In this document: one piece after another, positions 1 to 6,821 of the stretch
Layout: each line of letters begins with the position of its first letter
Position numbering within the stretch: the stretch's first letter is position 1
Source of the DNA: DATAFF01 sp036265615
GTDB lineage: Bacteria > Pseudomonadota > Alphaproteobacteria > Rhizobiales > Aestuariivirgaceae
Assembly (NCBI GenBank): GCA_036265615.1
Contig: DATAOT010000176.1
Coordinates: 1-20,448 of the forward strand
Reading direction: 5' to 3'
DNA: 20,448 bases
The notes under the pieces: generated by a model
Told to the model about the DNA's origin: nothing
Seen by the model: the letters and a program-made list of their open reading frames with translations, nothing else
The model's database searches: none
Translations under genes and position numbers: made by a program

Positions 1-2
1 GT

Positions 3-380
3 GGAGCGTTGCTCGACATTGTCCCGAGCAAGGACGAGCTTGTCATCGAAGCCCGTGTCCAGCCGCTCGATATCGATGTGGTGCATCGTGGGCTCAAAGC
101 CAATGTCCGCTTCGTCGCCTTCAAGCAACGGACCACGCCGACCCTTGACGGCGAGGTCACGCGGGTGTCGGCCGATGCCTTTACCGATGAGCGCTCGGGT
201 CAGTCATTCTTCACCGCAACAGTGCGGGTCGACGAAGCCGAGCTCAAGCGCCTCCCTCAGGTCAAGCTCTATTCGGGAATGCCGACCGAGGTTGCCATCA
301 TCACCGGCAATCGCACGCTGCTCGACTATCTCATCCAGCCATTCACCGACAGTTTTGCCCATGCCCTCAACGAGGACTAA
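3..380 (+). CDS. HlyD-family type I secretion adaptor, 3' part only
   Basis: This is the C-terminal end of a membrane-fusion (periplasmic adaptor) protein. It would link an inner-membrane ABC exporter to the TolC-type channel encoded next. The open frame runs in from the left edge, so the true start lies outside the window. The visible 125 residues begin with GALLDIVP followed by an ELVIEARVQPLDID stretch, which is the typical barrel region of HlyD/PrtE adaptors. They end in a YSGMPTEVAIITGNRTLLDYL segment, where the PxEVxIxTGxRT pattern is characteristic of the family C-terminus. The last 20 bases overlap the start of the TolC gene, indicating one operon and probable translational coupling. 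The ABC ATPase/permease would be expected just upstream. The exported substrate cannot be inferred. Confidence 0.9.
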   Translation, partial: GALLDIVPSKDELVIEARVQPLDIDVVHRGLKANVRFVAFKQRTTPTLDGEVTRVSADAFTDERSGQSFFTATVRVDEAELKRLPQVKLYSGMPTEVAIITGNRTLLDYLIQPFTDSFAHALNED

Positions 381-1737
381 CCTCGCAGCAACGCTCCTCA
401 TGCTGTCTGCCGCTGCCGTCGCCCCGCAGCCGCTGCGTGGCGCCGAAACGGTGTCGATTGCCCAGGCCCTCGCCTTCGCCTATGCCGGCAATCCCGCCTT
501 GCGCGCCGAACGCGCCCGCCAGCGCGCCACTGACGAGGCGGTGCCGCAAGCCCTCTCGGGCTGGCGCCCCGTCATCACCGCCGAGGCCAATGCCGGGATC
601 GCCTGGGTCAATTCGAACCGCGGCAAGGGCCACGACAGGCAGCCTCTTGGCGCCGCCATCACCCTGTCCCAGCCGGTCTTTCGCGGCTTTCGCACTGTGA
701 GCGGCACGGCGCGTGCCGAGGCTATCGTCAACGCCGGGCGGCAATCTCTCCTCGCCGTCGAGCAGCAGGTTCTGCTCGATGCCGCCAGCGCCTATATGAA
801 CGTCATCAGGGACCGCAACATTCTTGGCCTGCGGCAGAAGAATATCACCGCTCTGAGGGCGCAATTGCGCGCCTCCGAGGAGCGCCTGAAGGTCGGCGAG
901 GATACCCGCACCGACGTGTCGCAGGCCCGCGCCCGCCTGGCTCTGTCGCGCGCCGCGCTCGCCCGGGCCCAATCCGACCTTGCATCATCGCTGGCCTTCT
1001 ATGCCCGCGTCGTCGGCCAGGTCCCCGGCACCCTGCGCTTCCCGCCTTTGTCGAAGCAGGCGCCGCCCTCGCTCGATGCCGCGCTGGCCATTGCCGATCG
1101 CGGCAATCCGAACGTGCTGGCTGCCGCCTTCAACGAAGAGGCGGCACGGCACAATATCGACCTGGTCCGCGGCGAACTCCTGCCGGAAGTCTCGATCAAT
1201 GCCCAATACGCCCACAATCAGCAGCCGAGCGATGGCTTGGATTGGAACGAGCAAGGCGCCGTTTTCGGTCAGGTCACCATGCCGATCTATGAGGGCGGCC
1301 AGGTCTATTCCCGGATCCGCGAAGCCAAGCAGACCGCAAGCCAGCGGGCACTCGAGATTCTCGACATTCGCCGTCAGGTCCGCCAGCAGGTCACCGAATC
1401 CTGGAACCTGCTGCTTGCAGCGACGTCGACGATCCGCGCGGCCCGGGTTCAGGTCGAGGCCAACCGCCAGGCGCTTCAGGGCGTCGAGCAGGAACTGCGG
1501 GCCGGCACACGGACGGTCCTCGACGTGCTCGATGCCGAGCAGGAGCTGGTCGATTCCGAGGTGCTGCTGGCCACCGCCGAGCGTGACCGCATCATTGCGG
1601 GCTACCAGCTGATTGCCTCGGTTGGCCGCATGACGGCACGCGATCTCAATCTCGATGCGGTGCCCTACGATCCCGAGGAGAACTATCGCAAGACGCGCGG
1701 CAAGTTCATCGGGACGAGTGTCGAAACCGTCGATTGA
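361..1737 (+). CDS. TolC-family outer-membrane channel of a type I secretion system
   Basis: The 458-residue product is an outer-membrane efflux protein that forms the exit duct for the exporter whose adaptor is encoded just upstream. The start chosen is the ATG at 361. It gives MPSTRTNLAATLLMLSAAA, a positively charged then hydrophobic signal peptide, followed by a mature part beginning near AETVSIAQALAFAYAGNPAL, the usual first helix of the family. The open frame extends further left, but that part is the shadow of the HlyD gene. Two repeated OEP domains are visible: helical stretches rich in Ala, Arg and Gln, the GEDTRTDVSQARARLALSRA motif in the first repeat and the matching RAGTRTVLDVLDAEQELVDSE motif in the second. 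Length is normal for the family. An ATG at 400 is a less likely alternative start. Confidence 0.93.
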   Translation: MPSTRTNLAATLLMLSAAAVAPQPLRGAETVSIAQALAFAYAGNPALRAERARQRATDEAVPQALSGWRPVITAEANAGIAWVNSNRGKGHDRQPLGAAITLSQPVFRGFRTVSGTARAEAIVNAGRQSLLAVEQQVLLDAASAYMNVIRDRNILGLRQKNITALRAQLRASEERLKVGEDTRTDVSQARARLALSRAALARAQSDLASSLAFYARVVGQVPGTLRFPPLSKQAPPSLDAALAIADRGNPNVLAAAFNEEAARHNIDLVRGELLPEVSINAQYAHNQQPSDGLDWNEQGAVFGQVTMPIYEGGQVYSRIREAKQTASQRALEILDIRRQVRQQVTESWNLLLAATSTIRAARVQVEANRQALQGVEQELRAGTRTVLDVLDAEQELVDSEVLLATAERDRIIAGYQLIASVGRMTARDLNLDAVPYDPEENYRKTRGKFIGTSVETVD

Positions 1738-1767
1738 GCCTGCACCTTCAATATATGCGGCATGCCG

Positions 1768-3219
1768 TCATGGGCGCCGTCCTTCCCGTGCCTGATCATA
1801 GATCGCATTATAGGATTCCGCCGACCGTCTCCATCCGACCGGCTGCTTCATTGCTGCACGGATGAGGCGCTGCCACTCTGCGCGGTCGGCAAAGAGGTCG
1901 AAGGCGCGCGCGAGTGCCCGCTCGAGCTCTTCGCGGCTGTCCGGTCCGAACACGATGCCGGTCGCAGCGCCAACCGCCACCCCGGCAGCATTCGCATCGA
2001 TGACGGAATCGCTGAGGCCCCCGGTTCGCGCCACGATCGGGATCGTGCCATAGCGCAATCCATAGAGCTGGGTGAGACCGCAGGGTTCGAAGCGCGACGG
2101 CAAGACGATCGCATCGCCGCCGGCAATCAACAGATGCGACAATGGTTCATCATAGCCGATGCGCACGCCCACCCGTCCGGGATGGTCGGCCGCGGCTCGC
2201 TCGAAGAGAGCCTCGAGCTCGGCCGAGCCGGAACCGAGCAAGGCCAGCTGCCCGCCCCGGGCCACCAGGCCGGGCAGGGCCGCCGCCAGGAGGTCGAGGC
2301 CCTTTTGATGCGTCAGCCGGCTGACGACAGTGAAGAGCAGCGCCGCGGCATCCGGATCAAGCTTCATGGCCGACTGCGCCGCCACGCGATTGACCCGCTT
2401 CCCGGCAAGCGAACGGGGATGGAAGGGTTGTGCAATCAGCGGGTCGGTTTCGGGATTCCACACGGTCTCGTCGATGCCGTTCAGAATGCCGCAGAAGTCG
2501 TTCGCTCGCGCCAGCAGCACGCCCTGAAATCCCATGCCGAGCTCGGTGCTCTGTATTTCCTGCGCGTAGGTCGGACTGACAGTCGTGACCCGATCGGAGA
2601 ACACGAGCCCCGCCTTGAGGAACGAGATCTGGCCATAGAACTCCAGCCTTTCCGGATGGAAGAACGAGTCGGGCAGACCGAGGGATGACAGCTGGTCCGC
2701 CGGGAACAGCCCGGCAAAGGCGATGTTGTGGACGGTGAAGATGCTCGGCGGCAGGCCGGCATCGCCAAGCCTGAGATAGGCGCTGACGAGCCCGGCCTGC
2801 CAGTCATGGCCATGCACGACGTCGACGGTCCAGCCATCCGGCTCGGCAACGACAAGCCGCGCCGCTGCCCGGCACAGGGCCGCGAATCTGAAATGATTGT
2901 CGGCATAATCCTTGCCGTCCGGCCCCAGATAGGGATTGCCCGGCCGGCCGTAGAGGTGCGGCGCATCGACCAGAACGAAGGTCGGGCTGTCATCGACCTG
3001 TGCCCGCACCAGCCTTGCCGGACCGCCGAAGAGATCATCGAAGGAGGCGATCACATGCGGGTCCTGCATATGCTGCGCGACGGCAGCGTAGCAGGGCAGG
3101 AGCACCCGCACCTCGCAGCCCAGCGAACCGAGTGCCCGTGAAAGCCCGCCGACCGCGTCCGCAAGACCGCCGGTCTTCATGAGCGGCACGCACTCCGCAG
3201 CGACCATCAGCACGCGCAC
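1768..3219 (-). CDS. glgA: Glycogen synthase (ADP-glucose dependent)
   Basis: This is the GT5 glycosyltransferase that adds glucose from ADP-glucose to the growing alpha-1,4-glucan in the cytoplasm. The N-terminus VRVLMVAAECVPLMKTGGLAD carries the KTGGLAD sugar-nucleotide motif at residues 15-21. The middle contains DVVHGHDWQAGL and a TVHNIAFAG segment. The C-terminal Rossmann domain has the diagnostic PSRFEPCGLTQLYGLRYG block. The open frame extends upstream, but homology begins at the GTG at 3219, two bases after the glgC stop, so this start is preferred. It gives 483 residues, close to the usual 475-485. glgC and glgA are therefore translationally linked. The gene converges on the TolC gene with a 30-base gap. 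No glgB, glgX or glgP is in the window. Confidence 0.95.
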   Translation of the reverse strand: MRVLMVAAECVPLMKTGGLADAVGGLSRALGSLGCEVRVLLPCYAAVAQHMQDPHVIASFDDLFGGPARLVRAQVDDSPTFVLVDAPHLYGRPGNPYLGPDGKDYADNHFRFAALCRAAARLVVAEPDGWTVDVVHGHDWQAGLVSAYLRLGDAGLPPSIFTVHNIAFAGLFPADQLSSLGLPDSFFHPERLEFYGQISFLKAGLVFSDRVTTVSPTYAQEIQSTELGMGFQGVLLARANDFCGILNGIDETVWNPETDPLIAQPFHPRSLAGKRVNRVAAQSAMKLDPDAAALLFTVVSRLTHQKGLDLLAAALPGLVARGGQLALLGSGSAELEALFERAAADHPGRVGVRIGYDEPLSHLLIAGGDAIVLPSRFEPCGLTQLYGLRYGTIPIVARTGGLSDSVIDANAAGVAVGAATGIVFGPDSREELERALARAFDLFADRAEWQRLIRAAMKQPVGWRRSAESYNAIYDQAREGRRP

Positions 3220-3221
3220 GA

Positions 3222-4490
3222 TCAGCCCTGCAGCCGATCGATCATCGGTTGGGTGATGAGACAGATCCCCGAAGGTGTTCGACGGAAGCGCCGCGCATCC
3301 TCTTCCGGATCCTCCCCGACGATCAGTCGCTCCGGAATGGTGACCCCGCGATCGATGACCACGCGGCTCAAGCGGGCATGCCGGCCAATGGTGGCATAGG
3401 GCAGGGCGACGACATGGGTGAGCTCGCCATAGGAATGCGTGCACACGCCGGTGAACAGCAGCGACTTGTCGATGCGCGTGCCCGAGATGATGCAGCCACC
3501 CGAAACCAGTGAGCTCGTTGCCATCCCGCGCCGCCCGTTCTCGTCATGAATGAACTTGGCCGGCGGGGTGATCTCCGCATAAGTCCAGATCGGCCATTGC
3601 CGGTCATAGAGATCGAGCGCAGGAACGAAATCGGTGAGGTCGATATTGGCCTCCCAGAAGGCATCGATCGTTCCGACGTCCCGCCAGTACGGTTCTGCCT
3701 CGGTTCCCGACCGCACGCAGCTCTCCGAGAAACGGTGGGCGCTGGCATTGCCGCTGCGCACCAGCGCCGGGATGATGTCCCTGCCGAAATCATGGGTCGA
3801 TCCCGGATCGTTGGCATCCTGCCGTAGGATGTCGATGAGCCGCGCGGTTTCGAAGACATAGATCCCCATGCTGGCCAGTGCGCGCTTCGGGTCGTCCGGC
3901 ATTCCCGGCGGGTGCGCCGGCTTTTCAATGAAGTCGGTGATGCGGTTCCTCGCATCGACCTTCATCACGCCGAAGCCGCTGGCCTCGGCGCGCGGCACCT
4001 CAATGCAGCCGACGGTGACATCCGCCCCCGATTCGGCATGCTGGACGAGCATCCGCTCATAATCCATCTTGTACACATGGTCGCCGGCCAGGATCACCAT
4101 GTAGCGCGGTGCATTGCTCGCGATGATATCGATGTTCTGCGTCACGGCATCGGCCGTGCCGAGGTACCATTTGTCCTCGGCGACCCTCTGCGACGCCGGC
4201 AGGATGTCGAAGAACTCGTTGCGTTCAGGCCGCAGGAAGTTCCAGCCGCGTTGCAAATGCCGGATCAGGCTGTGTGCCTTGTACTGGGTCGCCACGCAGA
4301 TGCGCCGGATGCCGGAATTGAGGGCGTTGGACAAAGCAAAATCGATGATGCGCGACTTGCCCCCGAAGAACACCGCCGGCTTAGCACGGCGGTCGGTGAG
4401 TTCCATGAGGCGGCTGCCGCGCCCGCCGGCCAGGACAAAGGCCATGGCCGAACGGGAGAGATTGCCGAAGCCCCTCTCTTCTCGTGTCAT
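3222..4490 (-). CDS. glgC: Glucose-1-phosphate adenylyltransferase
   Basis: The enzyme makes ADP-glucose from glucose-1-phosphate and ATP, the committed step of bacterial glycogen synthesis. The 422-residue length is normal. The N-terminal nucleotidyltransferase domain shows FVLAGGRGSRL (about residues 18-28) and RRAKPAVFFGGKSRIIDFALSN. Further on are GTADAVTQN and LAGDHVYKMDYERML, then an EKPAHPPGMP stretch. The C-terminal third has the left-handed beta-helix pattern (SGGCIISGTRI, VVALPYATIGRHARL, VIDRGVTIPE). The start is the ATG at 4490, preceded by a strong AGGAGGAAA ribosome-binding site; an in-frame ATG at 4544 lacks one. Only 30 bases separate it from the divergent YjbR-like gene, so its promoter must be compact or lie inside that neighbour. 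Confidence 0.96.
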   Translation of the reverse strand: MTREERGFGNLSRSAMAFVLAGGRGSRLMELTDRRAKPAVFFGGKSRIIDFALSNALNSGIRRICVATQYKAHSLIRHLQRGWNFLRPERNEFFDILPASQRVAEDKWYLGTADAVTQNIDIIASNAPRYMVILAGDHVYKMDYERMLVQHAESGADVTVGCIEVPRAEASGFGVMKVDARNRITDFIEKPAHPPGMPDDPKRALASMGIYVFETARLIDILRQDANDPGSTHDFGRDIIPALVRSGNASAHRFSESCVRSGTEAEPYWRDVGTIDAFWEANIDLTDFVPALDLYDRQWPIWTYAEITPPAKFIHDENGRRGMATSSLVSGGCIISGTRIDKSLLFTGVCTHSYGELTHVVALPYATIGRHARLSRVVIDRGVTIPERLIVGEDPEEDARRFRRTPSGICLITQPMIDRLQG

Positions 4491-4520
4491 CGACGTTTCC
4501 TCCTGCTGGACGATTGAGGC

Positions 4521-4877
4521 ATGTCGAAGAAGATCACCGAGCACCTAAGGGCAATTTGCCTCGCCTTGCCAGAGGCAACTGAAAAGGAAGCCTGGGGAGA
4601 TCCCACTTTCAGGGTGCGGGACAAGATTTTCGCGATGGAGAAGCGGGGCGATGGCCGGGTCTCGGTCTGGCTCAAGGCACCGGATGGCTTTCAGGCGGTC
4701 ATCGTGGCAGCAAACCCGGAAAGCTGTTTCGTACCGCCCTATGTCGGTCACAAGGGCTGGATCGGCATCAGGCTCGACAACCGGCCTGATTGGGACGAGG
4801 TCGGCAGGATGATCGAGCGCAGCTACCGCCTGGTCGCTCCCAAGCGATTGGTCTCACGCCTGGCAAGCGGCGGATGA
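4521..4877 (+). CDS. MmcQ/YjbR-family protein
   Basis: This is a small cytoplasmic protein of 118 residues with the CyaY-like fold of the YjbR/MmcQ family. Some annotations describe the family as DNA-binding, but no reaction has been firmly assigned. Recognisable features are the N-terminal LRAICLALPEATEKEAWGDPTFRVRDKIFA stretch (here split by the WGDPTFRV motif), the VSVWLKAPDG core strand, and the conserved VPPYVGHKGWIGIRLD segment followed by an IERSYRLVAPKRL helix. Length is full for the family. It is divergent from glgC and converges on the SRPBCC gene, with a GC-rich palindromic repeat between. Genes of this family often sit near ECF41/42 sigma factors and SRPBCC or DGPF proteins, all present in this window. 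A weak GAGG lies very close to the ATG. Confidence 0.85.
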   Translation: MSKKITEHLRAICLALPEATEKEAWGDPTFRVRDKIFAMEKRGDGRVSVWLKAPDGFQAVIVAANPESCFVPPYVGHKGWIGIRLDNRPDWDEVGRMIERSYRLVAPKRLVSRLASGG

Positions 4878-4940
4878 CGCGAAGGCCTGATACCGGCCGA
4901 AGACCCACCTGGGGTTGACATGTGGCGAGCGAGGACCATG

Positions 4941-5040
4941 ACCCCTCCCCTTGTGGGGAGGCTGGCGCGAAGCGCCGGGTGGGGCTGCGGCCATGGCTCC
5001 ATCCCCCACCCCCGACCCCTCTCCACGGAGGGGAGGGGAG
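4941..5040. repeat. GC-rich compound palindromic element, copy 1
   Basis: An approximately 100-base element lies between the convergent YjbR and SRPBCC genes. It has three nested hairpins: CCTCCCC-TTGT-GGGGAGG at the left, GGCGC-GAA-GCGCC in the centre (4964-4976) and a right arm of CCCCTCTCC facing GGAGGGG. The outer arms (CCCCTCCCC and GGGGAGGGG) also pair with each other. A second, closely similar copy is at 12861-12971, and the two share an identical run over 4964-4984 and 12892-12912. Similar elements are, from memory, widespread in Rhizobiales genomes as dispersed intergenic palindromes. It could also end transcription from both sides. Confidence 0.8.
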
Positions 5041-5049
5041 CAAGTGGCC

Positions 5050-5529
5050 TCAGTGCCTGCTGCCTGACGCTCGCCGCTCCAGGAAAGCGCCGAGGGCGTC
5101 CACCAGCAGGTTGGTGCCGTGCTCGCGCTGCCCGGCATCGTCGTAGCCATCGAGGAAGGCGCCCTGTTCGGTCAAGACGAGGCGCGTTCCCTTGCCGGCA
5201 GGCGTGAGCTCGATCGTTGCCAGCGAAACCGAGATCCGGTTTTGGTCGAGATGCATGTCATAGGTGTAGATGATGCGCCGATTGGGCACGATGTCCTGAT
5301 AGATGCAGTCGAAACTGTGGATCGGGCCACCTTTCGGTCCGCCGCTGCTCAGCTCCCGGCCGCCGACGCGAAAATCGAATTCCCGCGGACCGCTCTCCCA
5401 TTCCTTGGGACCGACGAACCACTGCGCCTTGGCCTTGGGATCGGCAAATGCGTTGAACACCTCGGCCGGTGAGGCATTGAAGGTGCGTTCGACGACGAAG
5501 GTGGCGTGCACGACGGACGACTTGGCCAT
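5050..5529 (-). CDS. SRPBCC (AHSA1-like) family protein
   Basis: This 159-residue protein has the START/Bet v1-like helix-grip fold (AHSA1/CalC subgroup), which binds a hydrophobic small molecule in a central cavity. The N-terminus VVHATFVVERTFNASPAEVFNAFADPKAKAQWF is the usual opening, with the AxPxxVFxAFxDPxxxxxWF signature at about residues 18-38. Later are a GGREL segment, the IIYTYDM strand and the TRLVLTEQGAFLDGYDD region, and a C-terminal helix near NLLVDALGAFLE closes the cavity. The start has an AAAGGAG ribosome-binding site lying inside the last codons of the ArsR gene, three bases upstream, so the two are one operon. ArsR-SRPBCC pairs are common, and the repressor probably responds to whatever this protein binds or modifies. 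The ligand is unknown. Confidence 0.92.
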   Translation of the reverse strand: MAKSSVVHATFVVERTFNASPAEVFNAFADPKAKAQWFVGPKEWESGPREFDFRVGGRELSSGGPKGGPIHSFDCIYQDIVPNRRIIYTYDMHLDQNRISVSLATIELTPAGKGTRLVLTEQGAFLDGYDDAGQREHGTNLLVDALGAFLERRASGSRH

Positions 5530-5532
5530 GAA

Positions 5533-5868
5533 CTACTCCTTTGCTTTTGATTCGGTGAGATATCGCTCGAGCCGGTCGAGCCGCCGTTCCCAGATGCTGC
5601 GGCGCTGAGCGATCCATCGTTCGGCAGCCTGCAGGGCCTTCGGTTCGATGCTGCAGATGCGGGTCCGCCCGGACTTCTGCGAGCGCACCAGCCCGCTCGC
5701 CTCCAGGACCGACAGATGCTGCACCACCGCCGAGAGCGTCATATCGAGCGGCTTCGCAAGCTCGCTGACCGATGCCGGTCCACGGACCAGCCGCTCGACC
5801 ATCGCCCGCCGCGACGGATCGGACAGCGCCTGGAAGGTGAGATCGAGAGTGGTCGAATAGTTAAGCAT
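5533..5868 (-). CDS. ArsR-family transcriptional repressor
   Basis: This is a 111-residue winged-helix repressor of the ArsR/SdpR type. The DNA-binding region spans about residues 14-65: ALSDPSRRAMVERLVRGP, then the recognition helix DMTLSAVVQHLSVLEASGLV, then the wing SQKSGRTRICSIEP. The C-terminal helix is the dimer interface. The ELCVC metal site of true metal sensors is absent and there is a single Cys, so a metal signal is unlikely. The start at 5868 (MLNYSTTLDL) is chosen because homology starts there. Upstream in-frame starts would include the -35 promoter element within the coding region. The gene leads an operon with the SRPBCC gene. A palindrome covers its own start codon, suggesting tight autorepression. 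Confidence 0.92.
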   Translation of the reverse strand: MLNYSTTLDLTFQALSDPSRRAMVERLVRGPASVSELAKPLDMTLSAVVQHLSVLEASGLVRSQKSGRTRICSIEPKALQAAERWIAQRRSIWERRLDRLERYLTESKAKE

Positions 5869-5880
5869 GTGCTTAAGTAT
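5857..5880. promoter_or_regulatory. Probable ArsR operator overlapping the start codon
   Basis: A 24-base near-perfect palindrome has the arms ATAgTTAAGCA and TGCTTAAgTAT around a central TG. Ten of eleven arm positions pair. It lies over the arsR ATG (5866-5868) and reaches the -10 box. Its AT-rich dyad form and length suit an ArsR dimer, so binding would block both RNA polymerase and the first codons. The binding itself is inferred. Confidence 0.7.
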
Positions 5881-5903
5881 CACCGTTCTGCACCGGATGT
5901 CAA
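5876..5903 (-). promoter_or_regulatory. Sigma-70-type promoter of arsR-SRPBCC, probably leaderless
   Basis: On the minus strand a consensus -35 TTGACA (5898-5903) is followed after 16 bases by GATACT (5876-5881, four of six matches to the -10 consensus). Only seven bases separate the -10 box from the ATG at 5868. Transcription would start at or next to the start codon, giving an mRNA with little or no leader. No convincing ribosome-binding site precedes the ATG, which agrees. Confidence 0.6.
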
Positions 5904-5957
5904 TCGGCATGGAGCGGCGCGAGCGCGACCAACATGTTGGCGAGCAGCCTGAAAAGA

Positions 5958-5985
5958 TTGTCCTGGCTGTCGATTGGCTTAGACT
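5958..5985 (+). promoter_or_regulatory. Possible promoter of the porin gene
   Basis: TTGTCC (5958-5963) and TAGACT (5980-5985) are spaced by 16 bases, with four of six matches each to the sigma-70 boxes. They lie about 45 bases upstream of the porin start. This is a weak, single-candidate match. Confidence 0.3.
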
Positions 5986-6030
5986 TTCTTCAGGGCGGTG
6001 ATTCGGGGTTCGAGCTGCCAAGGCGGGTGG

Positions 6031-6696
6031 ATGATGCGCAACGCCATTGTTGCTGTTGCTTTTGCGCTTGTGCTGGCGTCACCGGCAAAGGCAGCCGATT
6101 ACCTCGCCGATGTTGCCCCGTATGATTGGACCGGCGTCTATGGCGGCGTTCACGTCGGCTTCATCCAGGCCAATGTCAGTGTCGAGAATCGCGACCTTGA
6201 TTTCGATCGTGACTTCAATGGCTTTGCCGGTGGCGTGCTCGGCGGCGTCAATTTTCAAGCAGGCAACGTCGTTTTCGGCCTTGACATGGACTTTGGTGGC
6301 GTGGCCGCCGGCGATGGCAAGGACAATGTCGACGGCGTCCGCTTCGAGCACGGCATGGATTGGGTTGCCCATATCAGGGGCCGCCTTGGCTATGCGATCG
6401 ACCGGCTGCTGATCTATGCGGCCGGCGGGCTGGCTGTCGCGGACTTCGATGTCAAGGCAAACAACGGGCTCGACGACGGCGGCCACGCGACCGGCTGGAG
6501 CGTCGGCGGCGGGCTCGAATATGCGGTCACCGACAATGTGCTGGTCCGTGCCGAGTTTCTGCACGACGACTATACCGATGAGAAAGCAACGGTGTGCGAC
6601 GTCACGCTGGTCTGCAGCAATTTCGATGTCGACTTCGGCGACAACATCTTTCGTATCGGCGCCAGCTGGAAATTCATGAGCGGCATGGCGTTCTGA
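6031..6696 (+). CDS. Small outer-membrane beta-barrel protein (Omp25/31-like)
   Basis: This 221-residue protein is exported to the outer membrane. The first 21 residues are a signal peptide (MMRNAIVAVAFALVLASPAKA), cleaved before ADYLADV. The mature start APYDWTGVYGGVHVG is the signature of the rhizobial Omp25/Omp31/RopB family. Alternating strands rich in Gly, Asp and aromatics follow (FAGGVLGGVNFQAGNVVFGLDMDF, GRLGYAIDRLLIYAAGGLAV, GWSVGGGLEYAVTDNVLVRAEF). The barrel closes with IFRIGASWKF and, unusually, six further residues ending in Phe. Two cysteines in the TVCDVTLVCSN loop may form a disulfide. The start could be the ATG at 6031 or 6034; 6031 has the better spacing from AAGG. The gene is monocistronic in appearance. 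It probably has a structural or envelope role, and pore specificity cannot be read. Confidence 0.88.
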   Translation: MMRNAIVAVAFALVLASPAKAADYLADVAPYDWTGVYGGVHVGFIQANVSVENRDLDFDRDFNGFAGGVLGGVNFQAGNVVFGLDMDFGGVAAGDGKDNVDGVRFEHGMDWVAHIRGRLGYAIDRLLIYAAGGLAVADFDVKANNGLDDGGHATGWSVGGGLEYAVTDNVLVRAEFLHDDYTDEKATVCDVTLVCSNFDVDFGDNIFRIGASWKFMSGMAF

Positions 6697-6726
6697 CCGG
6701 ACGGGAATTCAAACGCCTTATTTATC

Positions 6727-6738
6727 GGACTATAGTCC
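6727..6738. promoter_or_regulatory. 12-base perfect palindrome upstream of the DUF892 gene
   Basis: GGACTATAGTCC is a perfect dyad located 30 bases after the porin stop and 19 bases before the GGAAC box. It could be an operator or part of a weak hairpin. It is followed by an A-run, not a T-run, so it is not a convincing plus-strand terminator. Confidence 0.35.
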
Positions 6739-6757
6739 TTAAAAATCGTAGCTGCCG

Positions 6758-6782
6758 GGAACCCATGCGGCGCCCTGACGTT
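6758..6782 (+). promoter_or_regulatory. EcfG-type general stress promoter
   Basis: GGAAC (6758-6762), a 16-base spacer and CGTT (6779-6782) match exactly the GGAAC-N16/17-CGTT consensus of EcfG/SigT promoters in Alphaproteobacteria. It lies 39 bases upstream of the DUF892 ATG, a normal distance, and in front of a family typically induced by stress. This suggests PhyR-NepR-EcfG control. Confidence 0.75.
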
Positions 6783-6821
6783 GTGAGGCTACAGTCACCA
6801 CCAACAGTCAAGGAGTGCGCT

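Noticed and set aside
1..360. N-terminal extension of the TolC frame to the window edge
   Set aside because: The translation is Ser/Arg-rich noise and is the shadow of the HlyD gene in another frame; the signal peptide starts at 361.
1719..1724. TGTCGA near the TolC stop as an ECF42 site
   Set aside because: No matching -10 motif 16-18 bases later and no plus-strand gene downstream.
1762..2688. Plus-strand frame of 308 codons
   Set aside because: It is antisense to glgA, whose motifs are unambiguous, and has no family features.
4915..4920. TTGACA after the YjbR gene
   Set aside because: No -10 box at a suitable distance and the next gene in that direction is on the opposite strand.
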